Origin: Gemmatimonadota bacterium
GTDB taxonomy: Bacteria > JAAXHH01
Reading direction: 5' to 3'
NCBI GenBank assembly: GCA_009837395.1
Contig: VXTP01000043.1
Coordinates: forward strand, 392,936-456,935
Length of the DNA stretch: 64,000 nt
The translations under genes and the position numbers were made by a program. Positions 8,184 through 17,597 of this stretch are shown here, one piece after another. The number at the start of each line of letters is the position of its first letter. The first letter of the stretch is position 1. The notes beneath the pieces were generated by a model. It ran no database searches, had not been told where the DNA came from, and worked only from the letters and a program-made list of their open reading frames with translations.

Positions 8184-9524
8184 ATGTCCGAACCGCACGC
8201 TATACCTTCCCGCCCCTCACTGCGCAAGTCCCTCGGGCTCTTCGACGGCATCACCATCCTCGTCGGCATCACCATCGGGGCAGGAATCTTCTCGGCGCCC
8301 CAGATCATCGCCGGATTCACCGGGTCCTTCACGCCCATCCTCTGGCTCTGGATCGCGGGCGGGGCCTTCATATTCATCGGCGGCCTGGTCTACGCGGAAC
8401 TGGGCAGCCGGATGCCGGATACGGGCGGCGAGTACATGTACATCAGCCGCGCTTTCGGCCCCTTTGCCGGGTTCATGTTCGGCTGGTCTCAGTTGTTTAT
8501 CATACGCACCAGCCCGCTGGCCGGCCTGGCCATCGTGACCGTCAACTATTTCACGTTTTTCGTGGAAATGACGCATGTCGAACGGATCGCCGTCGCCCTG
8601 TTCATCATCCTGCTGCTGACCATCCTGAACTACGTGGGCGTGCACCGGGCCGGCTTTTACCAACGCCTGACCACGGTGCTCAAGGTCGCCGGTCTGATGC
8701 TCCTGGTGCTGCTTGGATTCACCCTGGACTACGGCGGCGAGAACCTGCTGGGCACCGCCGCGGCGCCGACCGGTGCGCTGGGCCCCGTTGGAAACATCAT
8801 CGCCGCCGCCTTCATGGTGGTCTTCGCCTACATGGGATTCGAACGGGTCGGCTACTCGGCGGGCGAGATGAAGGACCCCAGGCGCACCATTCCCCTGACC
8901 ATGTTCGTGGGGATCACCGCGATCGTCCTGATCTATGTCCTCGCGAATTTGCTCTATCACCAGACTCTCGGCATGGAAGGCGTCCGGTCGAGCAGCATCG
9001 TGGCATCGGATACGGCCGTCCTGCTGCTGGGCCCCCTGGGCGCGGGGTTCATCGCCGTCACCGTCATGATCTCCACGACCGGCAGCATGAACGGAACCTT
9101 CATGACCGCCACGCGGGTCTATTACGCCATGGCGCGGGATGGACTCTTCTTCAAGTGGCTGGACTACATCCATCCCGTGTACCGCACGCCATCGCGGGCC
9201 ATCATCGCCCACGCCGTGTGGGGAACGGTCATTCTGCTGTTCCGGGGGACCTTCGAGACCATCATGGCCGGGATGGTGTTCGCGGTGCTCATCTTCTTCG
9301 GGGCCAATACCCTGGCCCTGTTCAGGCTTCGCCGCATGGGCGTCGGCGCGGACGGCGGATACCGGGTGCCGCTCTATCCCTGGACGCCGGCGCTCTTCCT
9401 GGCGGGTATCGTCGTCCTCGTGGTGCTGCGCGCCACCTTCGAATGGTACAACTCGCTGATCGACCTCGCCTTTATCGTCACCGGCCTGCCGTTCTGGTTA
9501 ATCTGGCGCAAGACGAGGGGCTAG
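8184..9524 (+). CDS. APC superfamily amino acid permease (LAT-like)
   Basis: Inner-membrane amino acid transporter of 446 residues with about twelve hydrophobic segments. The first helix contains the unwound substrate motif ITIGAGIFSAP, and ELGSRMPDTGGEYMYISRAF is a hallmark of the LAT/YfnA-like APC branch. FAYMGFERVGYSAGEMKDP in the middle is the conserved helix 6 region. The ATG at 8184 follows the 18 bp repeat array. Its stop codon lies inside a small tandem duplication. Substrate is unknown. Confidence 0.93.
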   Translation: MSEPHAIPSRPSLRKSLGLFDGITILVGITIGAGIFSAPQIIAGFTGSFTPILWLWIAGGAFIFIGGLVYAELGSRMPDTGGEYMYISRAFGPFAGFMFGWSQLFIIRTSPLAGLAIVTVNYFTFFVEMTHVERIAVALFIILLLTILNYVGVHRAGFYQRLTTVLKVAGLMLLVLLGFTLDYGGENLLGTAAAPTGALGPVGNIIAAAFMVVFAYMGFERVGYSAGEMKDPRRTIPLTMFVGITAIVLIYVLANLLYHQTLGMEGVRSSSIVASDTAVLLLGPLGAGFIAVTVMISTTGSMNGTFMTATRVYYAMARDGLFFKWLDYIHPVYRTPSRAIIAHAVWGTVILLFRGTFETIMAGMVFAVLIFFGANTLALFRLRRMGVGADGGYRVPLYPWTPALFLAGIVVLVVLRATFEWYNSLIDLAFIVTGLPFWLIWRKTRG

Positions 9525-9535
9525 ACGAGGGGTTA
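9511..9535. repeat. 12 bp direct duplication across the permease stop codon
   Basis: AGACGAGGGGCT at 9511-9522 is followed by AGACGAGGGGTT at 9523-9534. The TAG stop of the permease (9522-9524) sits at the junction, so the duplication lies at the gene end. Confidence 0.8.
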
Positions 9536-9634
9536 GATCCGGCGACCGAATCATCACATAGAAGACTTCCCGCCACAGGTGTTACCGCATACCTGATTCG
9601 TCCTGAACACGGCCGGCCGATGGTCAGTTTTCCC

Positions 9635-9663
9635 TTTACTGAATCGCCTGTGCAGTGTATATT
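9635..9663 (+). promoter_or_regulatory. Putative promoter of moaA
   Basis: TTTACT (9635-9640), 17 bp spacer, TATATT (9658-9663), with a TG just before the -10. It lies 66 bp before the moaA ATG. No molybdenum-cofactor riboswitch structure was recognised in the short leader. Confidence 0.55.
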
Positions 9664-9729
9664 TAACCGTTCCATTCAGGCGTAAATACCCGCGAAACCA
9701 GACCGGGCCAGCCAGGCCGGAGATCATCC

Positions 9730-10722
9730 ATGAGCTACCAGCTGACGGACAGTTTCGGTCGAACGATCAACAACCTTCGGGTGTCGGTGACGGATCAGTG
9801 CAATTTCCGCTGTATCTACTGCATGCCCGAAGTGGGGATGATCTTCCAGCCACGCGAAGAGATCCTGACCTTCGAAGAAATCACGCGTTTCGTCGGGATC
9901 GTCACCGAACTGGGCATCTCCAAGCTGCGGTTGACCGGCGGAGAGCCGACCGTTCGGAAGGACCTGCCGGTACTGGTGCGCATGCTCGCTAAGATCCCCG
10001 GCGTCCGGGACATGGCCATGACGACCAACGGCTTCCTGCTCAAGAAGATGTCCCGCGACCTGCGCGAGGCGGGACTCCCCAGGATCAACGTCAGCCTGGA
10101 TACGCTGGACGAGGAGAAGTTCAAGGAGATGACCCGCCGCGACGTCCTGCACAAGGTACTCGACGGGTTGGAAGAGGCGACCCGGCATTTCCGGCTGCCG
10201 ATCAAGATCAACGTGGTCGCCATGAAGGGATATACCGAGGACGAACTCCTCGATTTCGCGAAACTGGCGCGCACCGGCCCCTACCAGGTACGCTTCATCG
10301 AGTTCATGCCATTGGACGCGGACCGTTCCTGGACCCGCGACCAGGTGCTGGACGGCGCCGAGATCATCGAACGTATCGGCGCGCAGTGGCCCCTGGACGC
10401 CGTGAAGCGGCCCGACCAGCGGGAGCCGGCCGACCTGTTCCGGTTCCGGGACGGCCAGGGGGAGATCGGGCTCATCGCTTCGGTCAGCGAACCCTTCTGC
10501 GGCAGCTGCAACCGCATACGCATCACGGCGGACGGCAAGCTCAGGACCTGCCTGTTCTCCATCAACGAAACCGATATCAAGGCCCTGCTGCGGGGCGGCG
10601 CCTCGGACGCCGAGATCGCCGAGACGGTGATCGAGGCCGTGCGGAACAAGGAACCGGGACATCACATCAACGAACCCGATTTCGTCCAGCCGGAACGGAC
10701 CATGTCCTCCATCGGCGGATAG
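9730..10722 (+). CDS. moaA: GTP 3',8-cyclase, radical SAM
   Basis: First step of molybdenum cofactor synthesis: converts GTP to 3',8-cyclo-GTP. It is 330 residues long. C24, C28 and C31 in QCNFRCIYCMP bind the radical SAM [4Fe-4S] cluster, and C257, C260 and C274 (CGSCNRIRITADGKLRTC) bind the second GTP-binding cluster. LTGGEPTVRKD is the SAM-binding GGE motif. The C-terminus ends in the essential double glycine SIGG. GGAG precedes the ATG. The rhodanese-ThiF gene follows after 12 bp. Confidence 0.97.
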   Translation: MSYQLTDSFGRTINNLRVSVTDQCNFRCIYCMPEVGMIFQPREEILTFEEITRFVGIVTELGISKLRLTGGEPTVRKDLPVLVRMLAKIPGVRDMAMTTNGFLLKKMSRDLREAGLPRINVSLDTLDEEKFKEMTRRDVLHKVLDGLEEATRHFRLPIKINVVAMKGYTEDELLDFAKLARTGPYQVRFIEFMPLDADRSWTRDQVLDGAEIIERIGAQWPLDAVKRPDQREPADLFRFRDGQGEIGLIASVSEPFCGSCNRIRITADGKLRTCLFSINETDIKALLRGGASDAEIAETVIEAVRNKEPGHHINEPDFVQPERTMSSIGG

Positions 10723-10734
10723 CAGGAGATCATC

Positions 10735-11916
10735 ATGAGTCAGCGGATGTCATCTCAGGAACTCCTCGCCCAGGTCAAGGGCGAAGTGAATGAGATGTCC
10801 ATGGAAGAACTTAAGGAAAAGCTGGACCGGAACGCCGACCTGGTCTTGATCGACGTGCGCGAGCAGGACGAAGTCGACCAGGGCGTCATCGTCGGAGCGA
10901 CCCATATTCCGAGGGGATTTCTGGAGCTCAGGATTGAAAACACCGAGAGCGACCGGAACCGGGAAATCGTGCTGTATTGCGCGGGCGGCAACCGTTCGGC
11001 GCTGGCGGCGCAGTCGCTGGAAGCCATGGGCTACACCAATGTCATCTCCATGCGGGAAGGATATACGGGATGGAGCGCGGCCGGCTTTCCCACGGTCCAG
11101 GAGCGGACCTTGAGCAAGGAAGAACGCCTTCGGTATTCCCGCCACCTGATCGTGCCCGAGATCGGGGAGAAGGGCCAGGTGAAGATTCTCGACGCCAGGG
11201 TGCTGCTGGTGGGATCGGGCGGACTGGGATCCCCGTCGGCCTATTACCTCGCGGCCGCCGGAGTGGGCACTATCGGGCTTGTCGACTTCGACGTGGTGGA
11301 CGTGACGAACCTGCAGCGGCAGATCATCCACGGCACGTCCGACATCGGCCGTCCCAAGGTGGTGTCCGCCCAGGAGACGATCAATGACCTGAACCCCGAC
11401 TGCAACGTGGTCCTCCATGAAACCCGCCTCATGGCCGACAACATCATGGAGATCATCAAGGATTACGACATCATCGTCGACGGCTGCGACAATTTCCCGA
11501 CACGGTACCTGGTGAACGACGCCTGCGTGCTGGCCGGCAAGCCGAACGTCCACGGCAGTATCTACCAGTTCGACGGTTACGCCACGGTGTTTCATCCGGA
11601 CCGGGGACCCTGTTACCGCTGTCTCTATCCCGAACCGCCGCCGCCCGGCGCCGTACCCAGTTGCGACGAAGCGGGCGTACTCGGCGTCCTTCCAGGTACG
11701 GTGGGACTCATTCAGGCCACCGAGACCCTCAAGCTCATACTCGACCAGGGCGATCCGCTCATCGGCCGGATCCTGATGTACGACGCGCTGGACATGACCT
11801 TCCAGACCTTCAACGTCCAGAAGGATCCGTCCTGTCCCCTGTGCGGCGAGAATCCCACGATAACCGAGTTAATCGACTACGAAGCCTTCTGCGGCTTCGC
11901 GCCGGCCGCCGGTTGA
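10735..11916 (+). CDS. Rhodanese-ThiF/MoeB fusion (sulfur-carrier adenylyltransferase and sulfurtransferase)
   Basis: Probably adenylates the C-terminal glycine of a ubiquitin-like sulfur carrier (MoaD or ThiS type) and supplies sulfur. An N-terminal rhodanese domain (about residues 20-118) carries the active cysteine C82 in YCAGGNRS. The E1-like domain (about 125-393) has nucleotide loop GSGGLGSPSAYYLA and zinc cysteines C293, C296, C367 and C370. In MoeZ and human MOCS3 the rhodanese follows the E1 domain; here it comes first. Coupling with moaA suggests molybdopterin synthesis. No MoaD, MoaE or ThiS is encoded nearby. Confidence 0.9.
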   Translation: MSQRMSSQELLAQVKGEVNEMSMEELKEKLDRNADLVLIDVREQDEVDQGVIVGATHIPRGFLELRIENTESDRNREIVLYCAGGNRSALAAQSLEAMGYTNVISMREGYTGWSAAGFPTVQERTLSKEERLRYSRHLIVPEIGEKGQVKILDARVLLVGSGGLGSPSAYYLAAAGVGTIGLVDFDVVDVTNLQRQIIHGTSDIGRPKVVSAQETINDLNPDCNVVLHETRLMADNIMEIIKDYDIIVDGCDNFPTRYLVNDACVLAGKPNVHGSIYQFDGYATVFHPDRGPCYRCLYPEPPPPGAVPSCDEAGVLGVLPGTVGLIQATETLKLILDQGDPLIGRILMYDALDMTFQTFNVQKDPSCPLCGENPTITELIDYEAFCGFAPAAG

Positions 11917-12069
11917 CAGTTGGCCGGGCGTTGCCTCCTTGCCGTACGCAGGCCGGGTCCCGCATGGGGAACATCCCCGGTCGACCGCGCGGTATGGGGA
12001 TATTCATGTTCATTCGTGTTTGATGGTTTACCATTCAGATAAGCCGTTAACCCATAAGGAATTCTCACC

Positions 12070-12960
12070 ATGGCGGAAAGAATCGGTTTCATCGGACTCG
12101 GCATCATGGGCGAGCCGATGTGCCGCAACCTGATGAAGGCGGGATATGCCTGTACCGTGAATACCCGGACGAAATCGCGGGCCGAGAAGCTGCTTTCCGA
12201 GGGCGCGATCTGGGCTGACAGCCCAAAAGAAACGGCGAGCAAGTCCGACGTGATCATCACCATCGTGACCGACACGCCGGATGTCGAGAAGGTGATCCTG
12301 GGTGAAGGCGGGATCATCGAGGGCATCAGTCCGGGTTCGGTGGTCATCGACATGAGCACCATCTCCCCCTCGGCCACGCAGACCATGGCCGCGGCCCTGA
12401 AGGAGAAGGGCGCCGACATGCTCGATGCGCCGGTCAGCGGCGGCGACACGGGGGCGATCGCGGGGACCCTGTCCATCATGGTGGGCGGCAGGCAGGAGGT
12501 ATTCGACCGGTGTCTGCCCGTCTTCGAAGCCATGGGCAAGAGCATCAACCTGATCGGGGATCACGGTGCCGGGCAGATGACCAAACTTTGCAACCAGGTG
12601 GCGGTCAGCGTTACGAACCTCGCCATGGCGGAAGCGCTCATCCTGGCCGCCAAAGCCGGTCTGGACATGGAGAAGATGCTCGCCGCGATCAGCGGGGGCG
12701 CCGCGGGTTCCTGGCAGCTGTCCAATCTGGCGCCGCGCATCGTCAAGCGGGACTTCGATCCGGGATTCATGGTAAAGCTGCAGCAGAAGGACCTGCGCCT
12801 CGTGCTGGGCGCCGCCTCGGAACTCGGACTGGGACTGCCCGGAGCGAGCCTGGCCCACCAGCTGTTCAATGCCGTCGAGGCAGCGGGCGAGGGCGACGAG
12901 GGCACGCAGGCCCTGGTGAAATCCCTGGAACGCATGTCCGGGGTGGAAGTACACGGCTAG
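12070..12960 (+). CDS. Beta-hydroxyacid dehydrogenase (2-hydroxy-3-oxopropionate or 3-hydroxyisobutyrate type)
   Basis: NAD(P)-dependent dehydrogenase of 296 residues. The N-terminal Rossmann motif is GFIGLGIMGEPMCRNL, the substrate motif DAPVSGGDTGA lies near residues 119-129, and the catalytic lysine is K172 in GAGQMTKLCNQ. GarR-like enzymes reduce tartronate semialdehyde; HIBADH acts in valine degradation. Both are compatible. AAGGAA precedes the ATG. The cytochrome c gene follows after 22 bp. The glycine-rich KGADMLDAPVSGG pattern leans to GarR, but the choice is not secure. Confidence 0.88.
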   Translation: MAERIGFIGLGIMGEPMCRNLMKAGYACTVNTRTKSRAEKLLSEGAIWADSPKETASKSDVIITIVTDTPDVEKVILGEGGIIEGISPGSVVIDMSTISPSATQTMAAALKEKGADMLDAPVSGGDTGAIAGTLSIMVGGRQEVFDRCLPVFEAMGKSINLIGDHGAGQMTKLCNQVAVSVTNLAMAEALILAAKAGLDMEKMLAAISGGAAGSWQLSNLAPRIVKRDFDPGFMVKLQQKDLRLVLGAASELGLGLPGASLAHQLFNAVEAAGEGDEGTQALVKSLERMSGVEVHG

Positions 12961-12982
12961 TAACGACCCCCGAAGGAGATTG

Positions 12983-13456
12983 ATGCGTTTCAGCGTCCTG
13001 GTGACCCTCTTCGGCGTCGGTGCGGTCCTGATGGCGGTCGCCGTGGTCTTCATGTACGGGACGGACGGATCGGGCGAACCCAGAACGCCGGTCGAGCACG
13101 GCAGAAGACTCTTCCGGCTGCAGGGCTGCGCAACGTGCCACGCCATCGGCGGAGGGATCTCCCGTGGACCCGACCTGGCCGGGCTGATTCCCCGGCTTTC
13201 CGCCCGGTTGACCGACGCGGCGTATCAGAACCACCTGGATTCGCTTCGGGTGGCCAGGCCGGATGCGCACGCCTTTTTCGCAGCGCGGTACGAGCATGTG
13301 CTCGGCTCGCAGGGTGAAGAGCGGATCAAGGCCTGGTTCGCGGAGCATCTGCGGAATCCCCGGTTCGATCATTTCACGGGACTGATGCCCGACTACGATC
13401 ATTTGACGGAAGACCAGGTGGATCGGTTGACGGCCTTCATCCTCACGCTCAAATAG
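12983..13456 (+). CDS. Membrane-anchored monoheme c-type cytochrome
   Basis: A 157-residue electron carrier with an N-terminal membrane segment (about residues 5-25) and a periplasmic cytochrome c domain. The heme motif is C49-A-T-C52-H53, and M135 in FTGLMPDYDHL is the likely sixth ligand. I chose the ATG at 12983 over a TTG at 12980 because AAGGAG ends four bases before it. It lies between a dehydrogenase and ilvD with no oxidase nearby, so its redox partner is unknown. A 20 bp tandem repeat begins two bases after its stop. Confidence 0.88.
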   Translation: MRFSVLVTLFGVGAVLMAVAVVFMYGTDGSGEPRTPVEHGRRLFRLQGCATCHAIGGGISRGPDLAGLIPRLSARLTDAAYQNHLDSLRVARPDAHAFFAARYEHVLGSQGEERIKAWFAEHLRNPRFDHFTGLMPDYDHLTEDQVDRLTAFILTLK

Positions 13457-13458
13457 AC

Positions 13459-13538
13459 GCCGATCGAAGACCGCTGCGGCCGATCGAGCGCCGCTGCGGC
13501 CAGTCGAGTTTCGCAGCGGCCGATTGAGCGCCGCTGTG
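13459..13538. repeat. Four-unit 20 bp tandem repeat after the cytochrome c gene
   Basis: Four units of 20 bp based on GCCGATCGAGCGCCGCTGCG, each differing from the consensus at one to six positions, occupy most of the 119 bp gap to ilvD. The units are themselves partly palindromic (CGATCG). Confidence 0.85.
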
Positions 13539-13575
13539 GCCGAAGAAACCATTCTCGCAGAACGGAGACCGAAAC

Positions 13576-15252
13576 ATGGCAGACGATGGAAAGAGACACA
13601 GCAAGACGATCACCGACGGACCCTCCCGGGCACCGGCCCGGGCCATGCTTAAGGCCTCGGGGTTCACCGACGCGGACCTGGCCCGGCCGATCATCGGGAT
13701 CGCCAACACCTGGATCGAAATCGGTCCCTGCACCTACCATCTGCGCGATCTGGCCGAATATGTGAAAGAGGGCGTCCGGGAGGCCGGAGGCACACCCATG
13801 GAATTTAACACGGTCTCCATCTCCGACGGGATCACCATGGGCAGCCAGGGCATGAAGGCTTCGCTGGTCAGCCGTGAGGTGATCGCCGATTCCATCGAAT
13901 TGGTCACGATCGGGAACATGTTCGACGGCCTGATCGCCCTGTCCGGCTGCGACAAGACGATCCCGGGCACGGTCATGGCCCTCGGACGGGTGAACGTACC
14001 GTCCCTGATGCTCTACGGTGGATCCATCATGCCGGGCAGTTTCCAGCAGCACGACGTGACCATCCAGGACGTGTTCGAGGCGGTGGGCGCCCACGCTTCG
14101 GGAAGGATGTCCGATCTGGAGCTCAAAGACATGGAAGATCACGCCTGTCCGGGCGCCGGCGCCTGCGGCGGCCAGTTCACGGCCAATACCATGGCCATCG
14201 CCTTCGAGATGTTGGGGATCTCGCCCATCGGCAGCGCGAGCGTTCCCGCCACTCACCCGGACAAGCCGGAGGTGGGCCGCGAATGCGGACGCCAGGTCAT
14301 GGAACTGGTGCGCAGGAACCTCTGCCCGCGGGACGTCATGACCCGGAAGGCCTTTGAAAACGCCATCGCCGCCGTGCTCACCACCGGGGGGTCCACCAAC
14401 AGCGTGCTGCACCTTTTGGCCGTCGCCCAGGAATCGGGCGTAGACCTGCAGATCGAGGATTTCGACCGGATCAGCGAGAAGACGCCGCTGCTCGCCGACC
14501 TGAAACCGGGCGGGCGTTTCGTGGCCAACGACCTGTTCGCCGCGGGTGGCAACCGGCTCGTGGCCAAGCGCATGCTGGTGGGCGGCATGCTCCACGAGGA
14601 CGCGATCACCGTTTCGGGCCGGACCATCGCCGAGGAAGCCGCGGAGGCGTCCGAGACGCCGGGCCAGGTGGTCGTCCGGGATCTCGAAAACCCGCTCAAG
14701 CCCACCGGCGGCTACGTGATCCTCAAGGGCAACCTGGCCCCCGAAGGCTGCGTCCTGAAGGTCGCGGGCCACGAGAAGACCCACCATCGCGGTCCCGCAC
14801 GGGTCTTCGACTGCGAGGAAGACGCCATGGCGGAAGTGATGAACGGGGGGATACAGCCCAACGATGTGGTGGTCATACGCTACGAGGGTCCGAAGGGCGG
14901 ACCGGGCATGCGGGAGATGCTGGCCGTTACCGGCGCCCTCGTCGGCCGGGGCCTGGGAGAATCGGTCGCCCTGATGACCGATGGCCGTTTTTCAGGCGCA
15001 ACCCACGGTTTCATGGTCGGGCACGTCGCGCCCGAAGCCGCGGTGCGCGGTCCCATCGCCGCACTGCGCGACGGAGATATCGTGGTATTCGACGTGGCCT
15101 CCCGCCGCCTTGACGTGGAGTTGTCCGACGAAGTAATCGCCGAACGCCTTTCCGACTGGACCGAGCGGTCATCCCGTTTCGGCGACGGCGTCATGACCAA
15201 GTACGCCCGGCTCGTCTCTTCGGCGGCCACGGGGGCGGTAACGCGAGCTTGA
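13576..15252 (+). CDS. ilvD: Dihydroxy-acid dehydratase
   Basis: Dehydrates dihydroxy acids to 2-oxo acids in valine and isoleucine synthesis. It has 558 residues, typical of the family. The iron-sulfur ligands are C52 (IEIGPCTYHL), C125 (LSGCDKTIPG) and C197 (GAGACGGQFTANTM). The C-terminal half has the conserved TDGRFSGATHGFMVGH. GGAG precedes the ATG. It is alone, with no other ilv genes adjoining. Related sugar-acid dehydratases share the fold, but the length and motifs fit IlvD. Confidence 0.93.
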   Translation: MADDGKRHSKTITDGPSRAPARAMLKASGFTDADLARPIIGIANTWIEIGPCTYHLRDLAEYVKEGVREAGGTPMEFNTVSISDGITMGSQGMKASLVSREVIADSIELVTIGNMFDGLIALSGCDKTIPGTVMALGRVNVPSLMLYGGSIMPGSFQQHDVTIQDVFEAVGAHASGRMSDLELKDMEDHACPGAGACGGQFTANTMAIAFEMLGISPIGSASVPATHPDKPEVGRECGRQVMELVRRNLCPRDVMTRKAFENAIAAVLTTGGSTNSVLHLLAVAQESGVDLQIEDFDRISEKTPLLADLKPGGRFVANDLFAAGGNRLVAKRMLVGGMLHEDAITVSGRTIAEEAAEASETPGQVVVRDLENPLKPTGGYVILKGNLAPEGCVLKVAGHEKTHHRGPARVFDCEEDAMAEVMNGGIQPNDVVVIRYEGPKGGPGMREMLAVTGALVGRGLGESVALMTDGRFSGATHGFMVGHVAPEAAVRGPIAALRDGDIVVFDVASRRLDVELSDEVIAERLSDWTERSSRFGDGVMTKYARLVSSAATGAVTRA

Positions 15253-15265
15253 ACAGGTCACCCGG

Positions 15266-15282
15266 GCCTGACCGGATCAGGC
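15266..15282. terminator. Hairpin between convergent ilvD and arginase genes
   Basis: GCCTGA, loop CCGGA, TCAGGC sits midway in the 42 bp convergent gap. It lacks a T-run on either side, so termination activity is only suggested by position. Confidence 0.45.
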
Positions 15283-15294
15283 GGACCAGGCGGG

Positions 15295-16203
15295 CTACAG
15301 GATCCCGCGGCCGAGTGCGGACAGCAGGAGTTCCACGCCCAGTTCGGCCGTGGCGTTTCCCATGTCGAGTATGGGATTCAGTTCGACCAGATCCAGGGCG
15401 CGCAGCAGTCCGCTGTCAGCCACCGTTTCCATGAGCAGGTGGGCTTCCCGGTAACTGAATCCGCCCTTGACCGGCGTACCCACGCCCGGTGCGATGCCGG
15501 GATCGCAGACGTCGAGGTCGAAGGACACGTGCACGCCCGCCGTGCCGTCCCCCGCAAGCTCCAGCGCCTTTTGGGCTACCCGCGCCATCCCAAGCTGGTC
15601 CACGTCTTTCATCGTGTAGACATGGATGCCGGACTCGAGCACCAGGTTGCGCTCGGCGGGGTCGAGATTGCGTACGCCGACAAGTACGGTGTGCTCCGCT
15701 TCGACGGCCGGTCCGGCCGGACCGAAACCCGACAGTTCGGTTGGTTCGCCGCCCAGCAGTGCGGACAGCGCCATCCCGTGGACGTTTCCGCTCGCGCTGA
15801 TGCCGGGCGTATTCATGTCCCCGTGGGCGTCCACCCACAACAGGCCGATGCGTTCGCCGTCGTCCCGGGCGCGCGTGGCCGTGGCCACCACCGAACCGGC
15901 GGCAAGGCTATGATCGCCGCCCAGGACGACGGGCAGCGCGCCGTCGCGATGCACGGCAAGCGCGGTATCGTAAAGGTTGCGGCAAACTTCCGCGATGTCT
16001 TCGATGTACTTCCTGGCGGGATCGCCCGGACTGCAGAGTTCCCGGATGGGCGCGGACAGGTCGCCCCGGTCCGTCACCGTTCTCCCCAGGGCGGAGACCC
16101 GTTCGCCCACGCCGGCGATACGCATGGCGGACGGCCCCATGTCGACGCCGCGGCGTCCAGCGCCGAGGTCGAGGGGCACTCCGATGATGTGGATGGGGTT
16201 CAT
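15295..16203 (-). CDS. rocF: Arginase
   Basis: Hydrolyses arginine to ornithine and urea in the cytosol using a binuclear manganese centre. Of 302 residues. Metal ligands are visible: H98 in LGGDHSL, D125/H127/D129 in DAHGDMNTP, and D229/D231 in SFDLDVCDP. The signature DAHGDMNTP followed by SGNVHGM distinguishes arginase from agmatinase and formimidoylglutamase. It is the last of three minus-strand genes after a cupin and a PEP-hydrolase-like gene. Confidence 0.95.
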   Translation of the reverse strand: MNPIHIIGVPLDLGAGRRGVDMGPSAMRIAGVGERVSALGRTVTDRGDLSAPIRELCSPGDPARKYIEDIAEVCRNLYDTALAVHRDGALPVVLGGDHSLAAGSVVATATRARDDGERIGLLWVDAHGDMNTPGISASGNVHGMALSALLGGEPTELSGFGPAGPAVEAEHTVLVGVRNLDPAERNLVLESGIHVYTMKDVDQLGMARVAQKALELAGDGTAGVHVSFDLDVCDPGIAPGVGTPVKGGFSYREAHLLMETVADSGLLRALDLVELNPILDMGNATAELGVELLLSALGRGIL

Positions 16204-16266
16204 CGTTCGTATTTTCTCGCCCGTTGTTCAAAATCGAACGGGTAATGATCGGACTACGGCCGGATT

Positions 16267-16695
16267 CTAGTCCCGCACGGGCAGCTCGCCCGGCGGTGCG
16301 ATGCGGCATCCGGGCAGGGTGCGGAGAAAGGCCTCGGGACCGGGCGGACAGTAGATGGCGATGATGCGCATGGGTTCCCATCCCGTGTTGATCGTTTCGT
16401 GGAACATGTCAGCGGGAATGTGGCACATCATGCCGGGCCCGACCTTCCGGCGTATTTCCTGCCCGTCTTCTTCCACCATCTGCTCGCCTTCCCCTGAAAT
16501 GTAGTAGAGGATCTCCTCCACGCCGGGGTGGTTGTGCCGTTCATGGCCCTTGCCCGGCTCGAGCACGACCAGCCCCATGGTGAAGCGTTCGGTCTCGGTT
16601 ACCCGGGGCTCGCTGAACCACTTGATGTTGCCCCAGTCGAACATCATGGTTTCCACGTCGTCCGGCTCTACAAATCGAAGGCCCGGTTCTGGCAT
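16267..16695 (-). CDS. Single-domain cupin protein
   Basis: A 142-residue small beta-barrel with metal-binding cupin motifs: KGHERHNHPGVEEILYYISG (motif 1 histidines and glutamate) and IPADMFHETINTG (motif 2 histidine). I start it at the second ATG (16693-16695) because GGGAGG lies five bases upstream; an ATG at 16734 has no such site. It lies between arginase and a PEP-hydrolase-like gene. Cupins of this kind may be isomerases, dioxygenases or sugar-binding proteins. No specific function can be assigned. Confidence 0.85.
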   Translation of the reverse strand: MPEPGLRFVEPDDVETMMFDWGNIKWFSEPRVTETERFTMGLVVLEPGKGHERHNHPGVEEILYYISGEGEQMVEEDGQEIRRKVGPGMMCHIPADMFHETINTGWEPMRIIAIYCPPGPEAFLRTLPGCRIAPPGELPVRD

Positions 16696-16769
16696 GGCTG
16701 CCTCCCTGGGTTGGCGCTCGGTGTCTTGCCGCAATGAGCGCGTCGAACCTTGTTTTCATCCGTATCGGT

Positions 16770-17597
16770 TTAAATAGCGAGTCCCTTGAAGTGACGGACC
16801 TGTTCCGTCAGCGCCCGTTCCACGGGAAGGCGCTCGATGCTCGACGCCCCGAAGAAGCCGACGACTCCGGTCGTGTTATTCAGCACGTATTCGGCGTCAT
16901 CGGGTTCGGCGATCGGCCCGCCGTGGCACAGCACCAGGATATCGTCTCTCACGCCGACGGCCGCGTCCCGGATGGCCTGGACCTTGTCGGCGGCCTCTTC
17001 GAGCGTCATGGCCGTCTGCGCGCCGATCGTTCCGCTGGTGGTCAGGCCCATGTGAGGTACGAGCACGTCCGCGCCGGCTTCAGCCATCTTCACCGCCTCC
17101 TCCTCGTCGAAAACGTAGGGACAGGTGAGGAGTCCGGCCTGGTGGGCCTCGGCGATCATTTCAACCTCAAGGTCGTATCCCATGTTCGTCTCTTCCAGGT
17201 TCTGGCGGAACAGCCCGTCGATGAGGCCGACCGTGGGGAAATTCTGAACCCCCGAGAAGCCCTGGTCCTTGAGTTGTCGGACGAAGACGCTCATGATGCG
17301 GAAGGGATCCGTACCGCAGACCCCCGCCAGCACGGGCGTGTCCTCCACGACGGTCAGTACCTCTTGGCCCATCTCCACCACCACCTGGTTGGCATCGCCG
17401 TAGGGCATCATGCCCGACAGCGAACCGCGCCCGCCCATGCGATAGCGACCTGAGTTGTAGATGATGATGATGTCGGCGCCTCCGGCCTCCGCGCACTTGG
17501 CGGAAAGCCCTGTGCCGGCGCCCGTGCCGATGATCGGCTTGCCTTTGGATACCTGCGCCCGCAACCGCCGCAGGCATTCGTCATAGGGTATGGCCAT
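16770..17597 (-). CDS. PEP-hydrolase-like TIM-barrel protein (PF09370 type)
   Basis: A 275-residue TIM barrel of the family once called 'TIM-barrel signal transduction protein', now phosphoenolpyruvate hydrolase-like. Typical features are [37 protein letters not shown] and [25 protein letters not shown] lies in the C-terminal half. GGAG precedes the ATG. Members often accompany UPF0261 proteins; none is present here. The enzymatic activity is not established from the sequence. Confidence 0.88.
   Translation of the reverse strand: MAIPYDECLRRLRAQVSKGKPIIGTGAGTGLSAKCAEAGGADIIIIYNSGRYRMGGRGSLSGMMPYGDANQVVVEMGQEVLTVVEDTPVLAGVCGTDPFRIMSVFVRQLKDQGFSGVQNFPTVGLIDGLFRQNLEETNMGYDLEVEMIAEAHQAGLLTCPYVFDEEEAVKMAEAGADVLVPHMGLTTSGTIGAQTAMTLEEAADKVQAIRDAAVGVRDDILVLCHGGPIAEPDDAEYVLNNTTGVVGFFGASSIERLPVERALTEQVRHFKGLAI

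Noticed and set aside
7951..8538. Open frame encoding an R-H-G-H-P-N repeat protein across the 18 bp array
   Set aside because: Its frame runs into and overlaps the well-supported permease gene in another frame, has no ribosome-binding site, and openness is a simple effect of the 18 bp unit.
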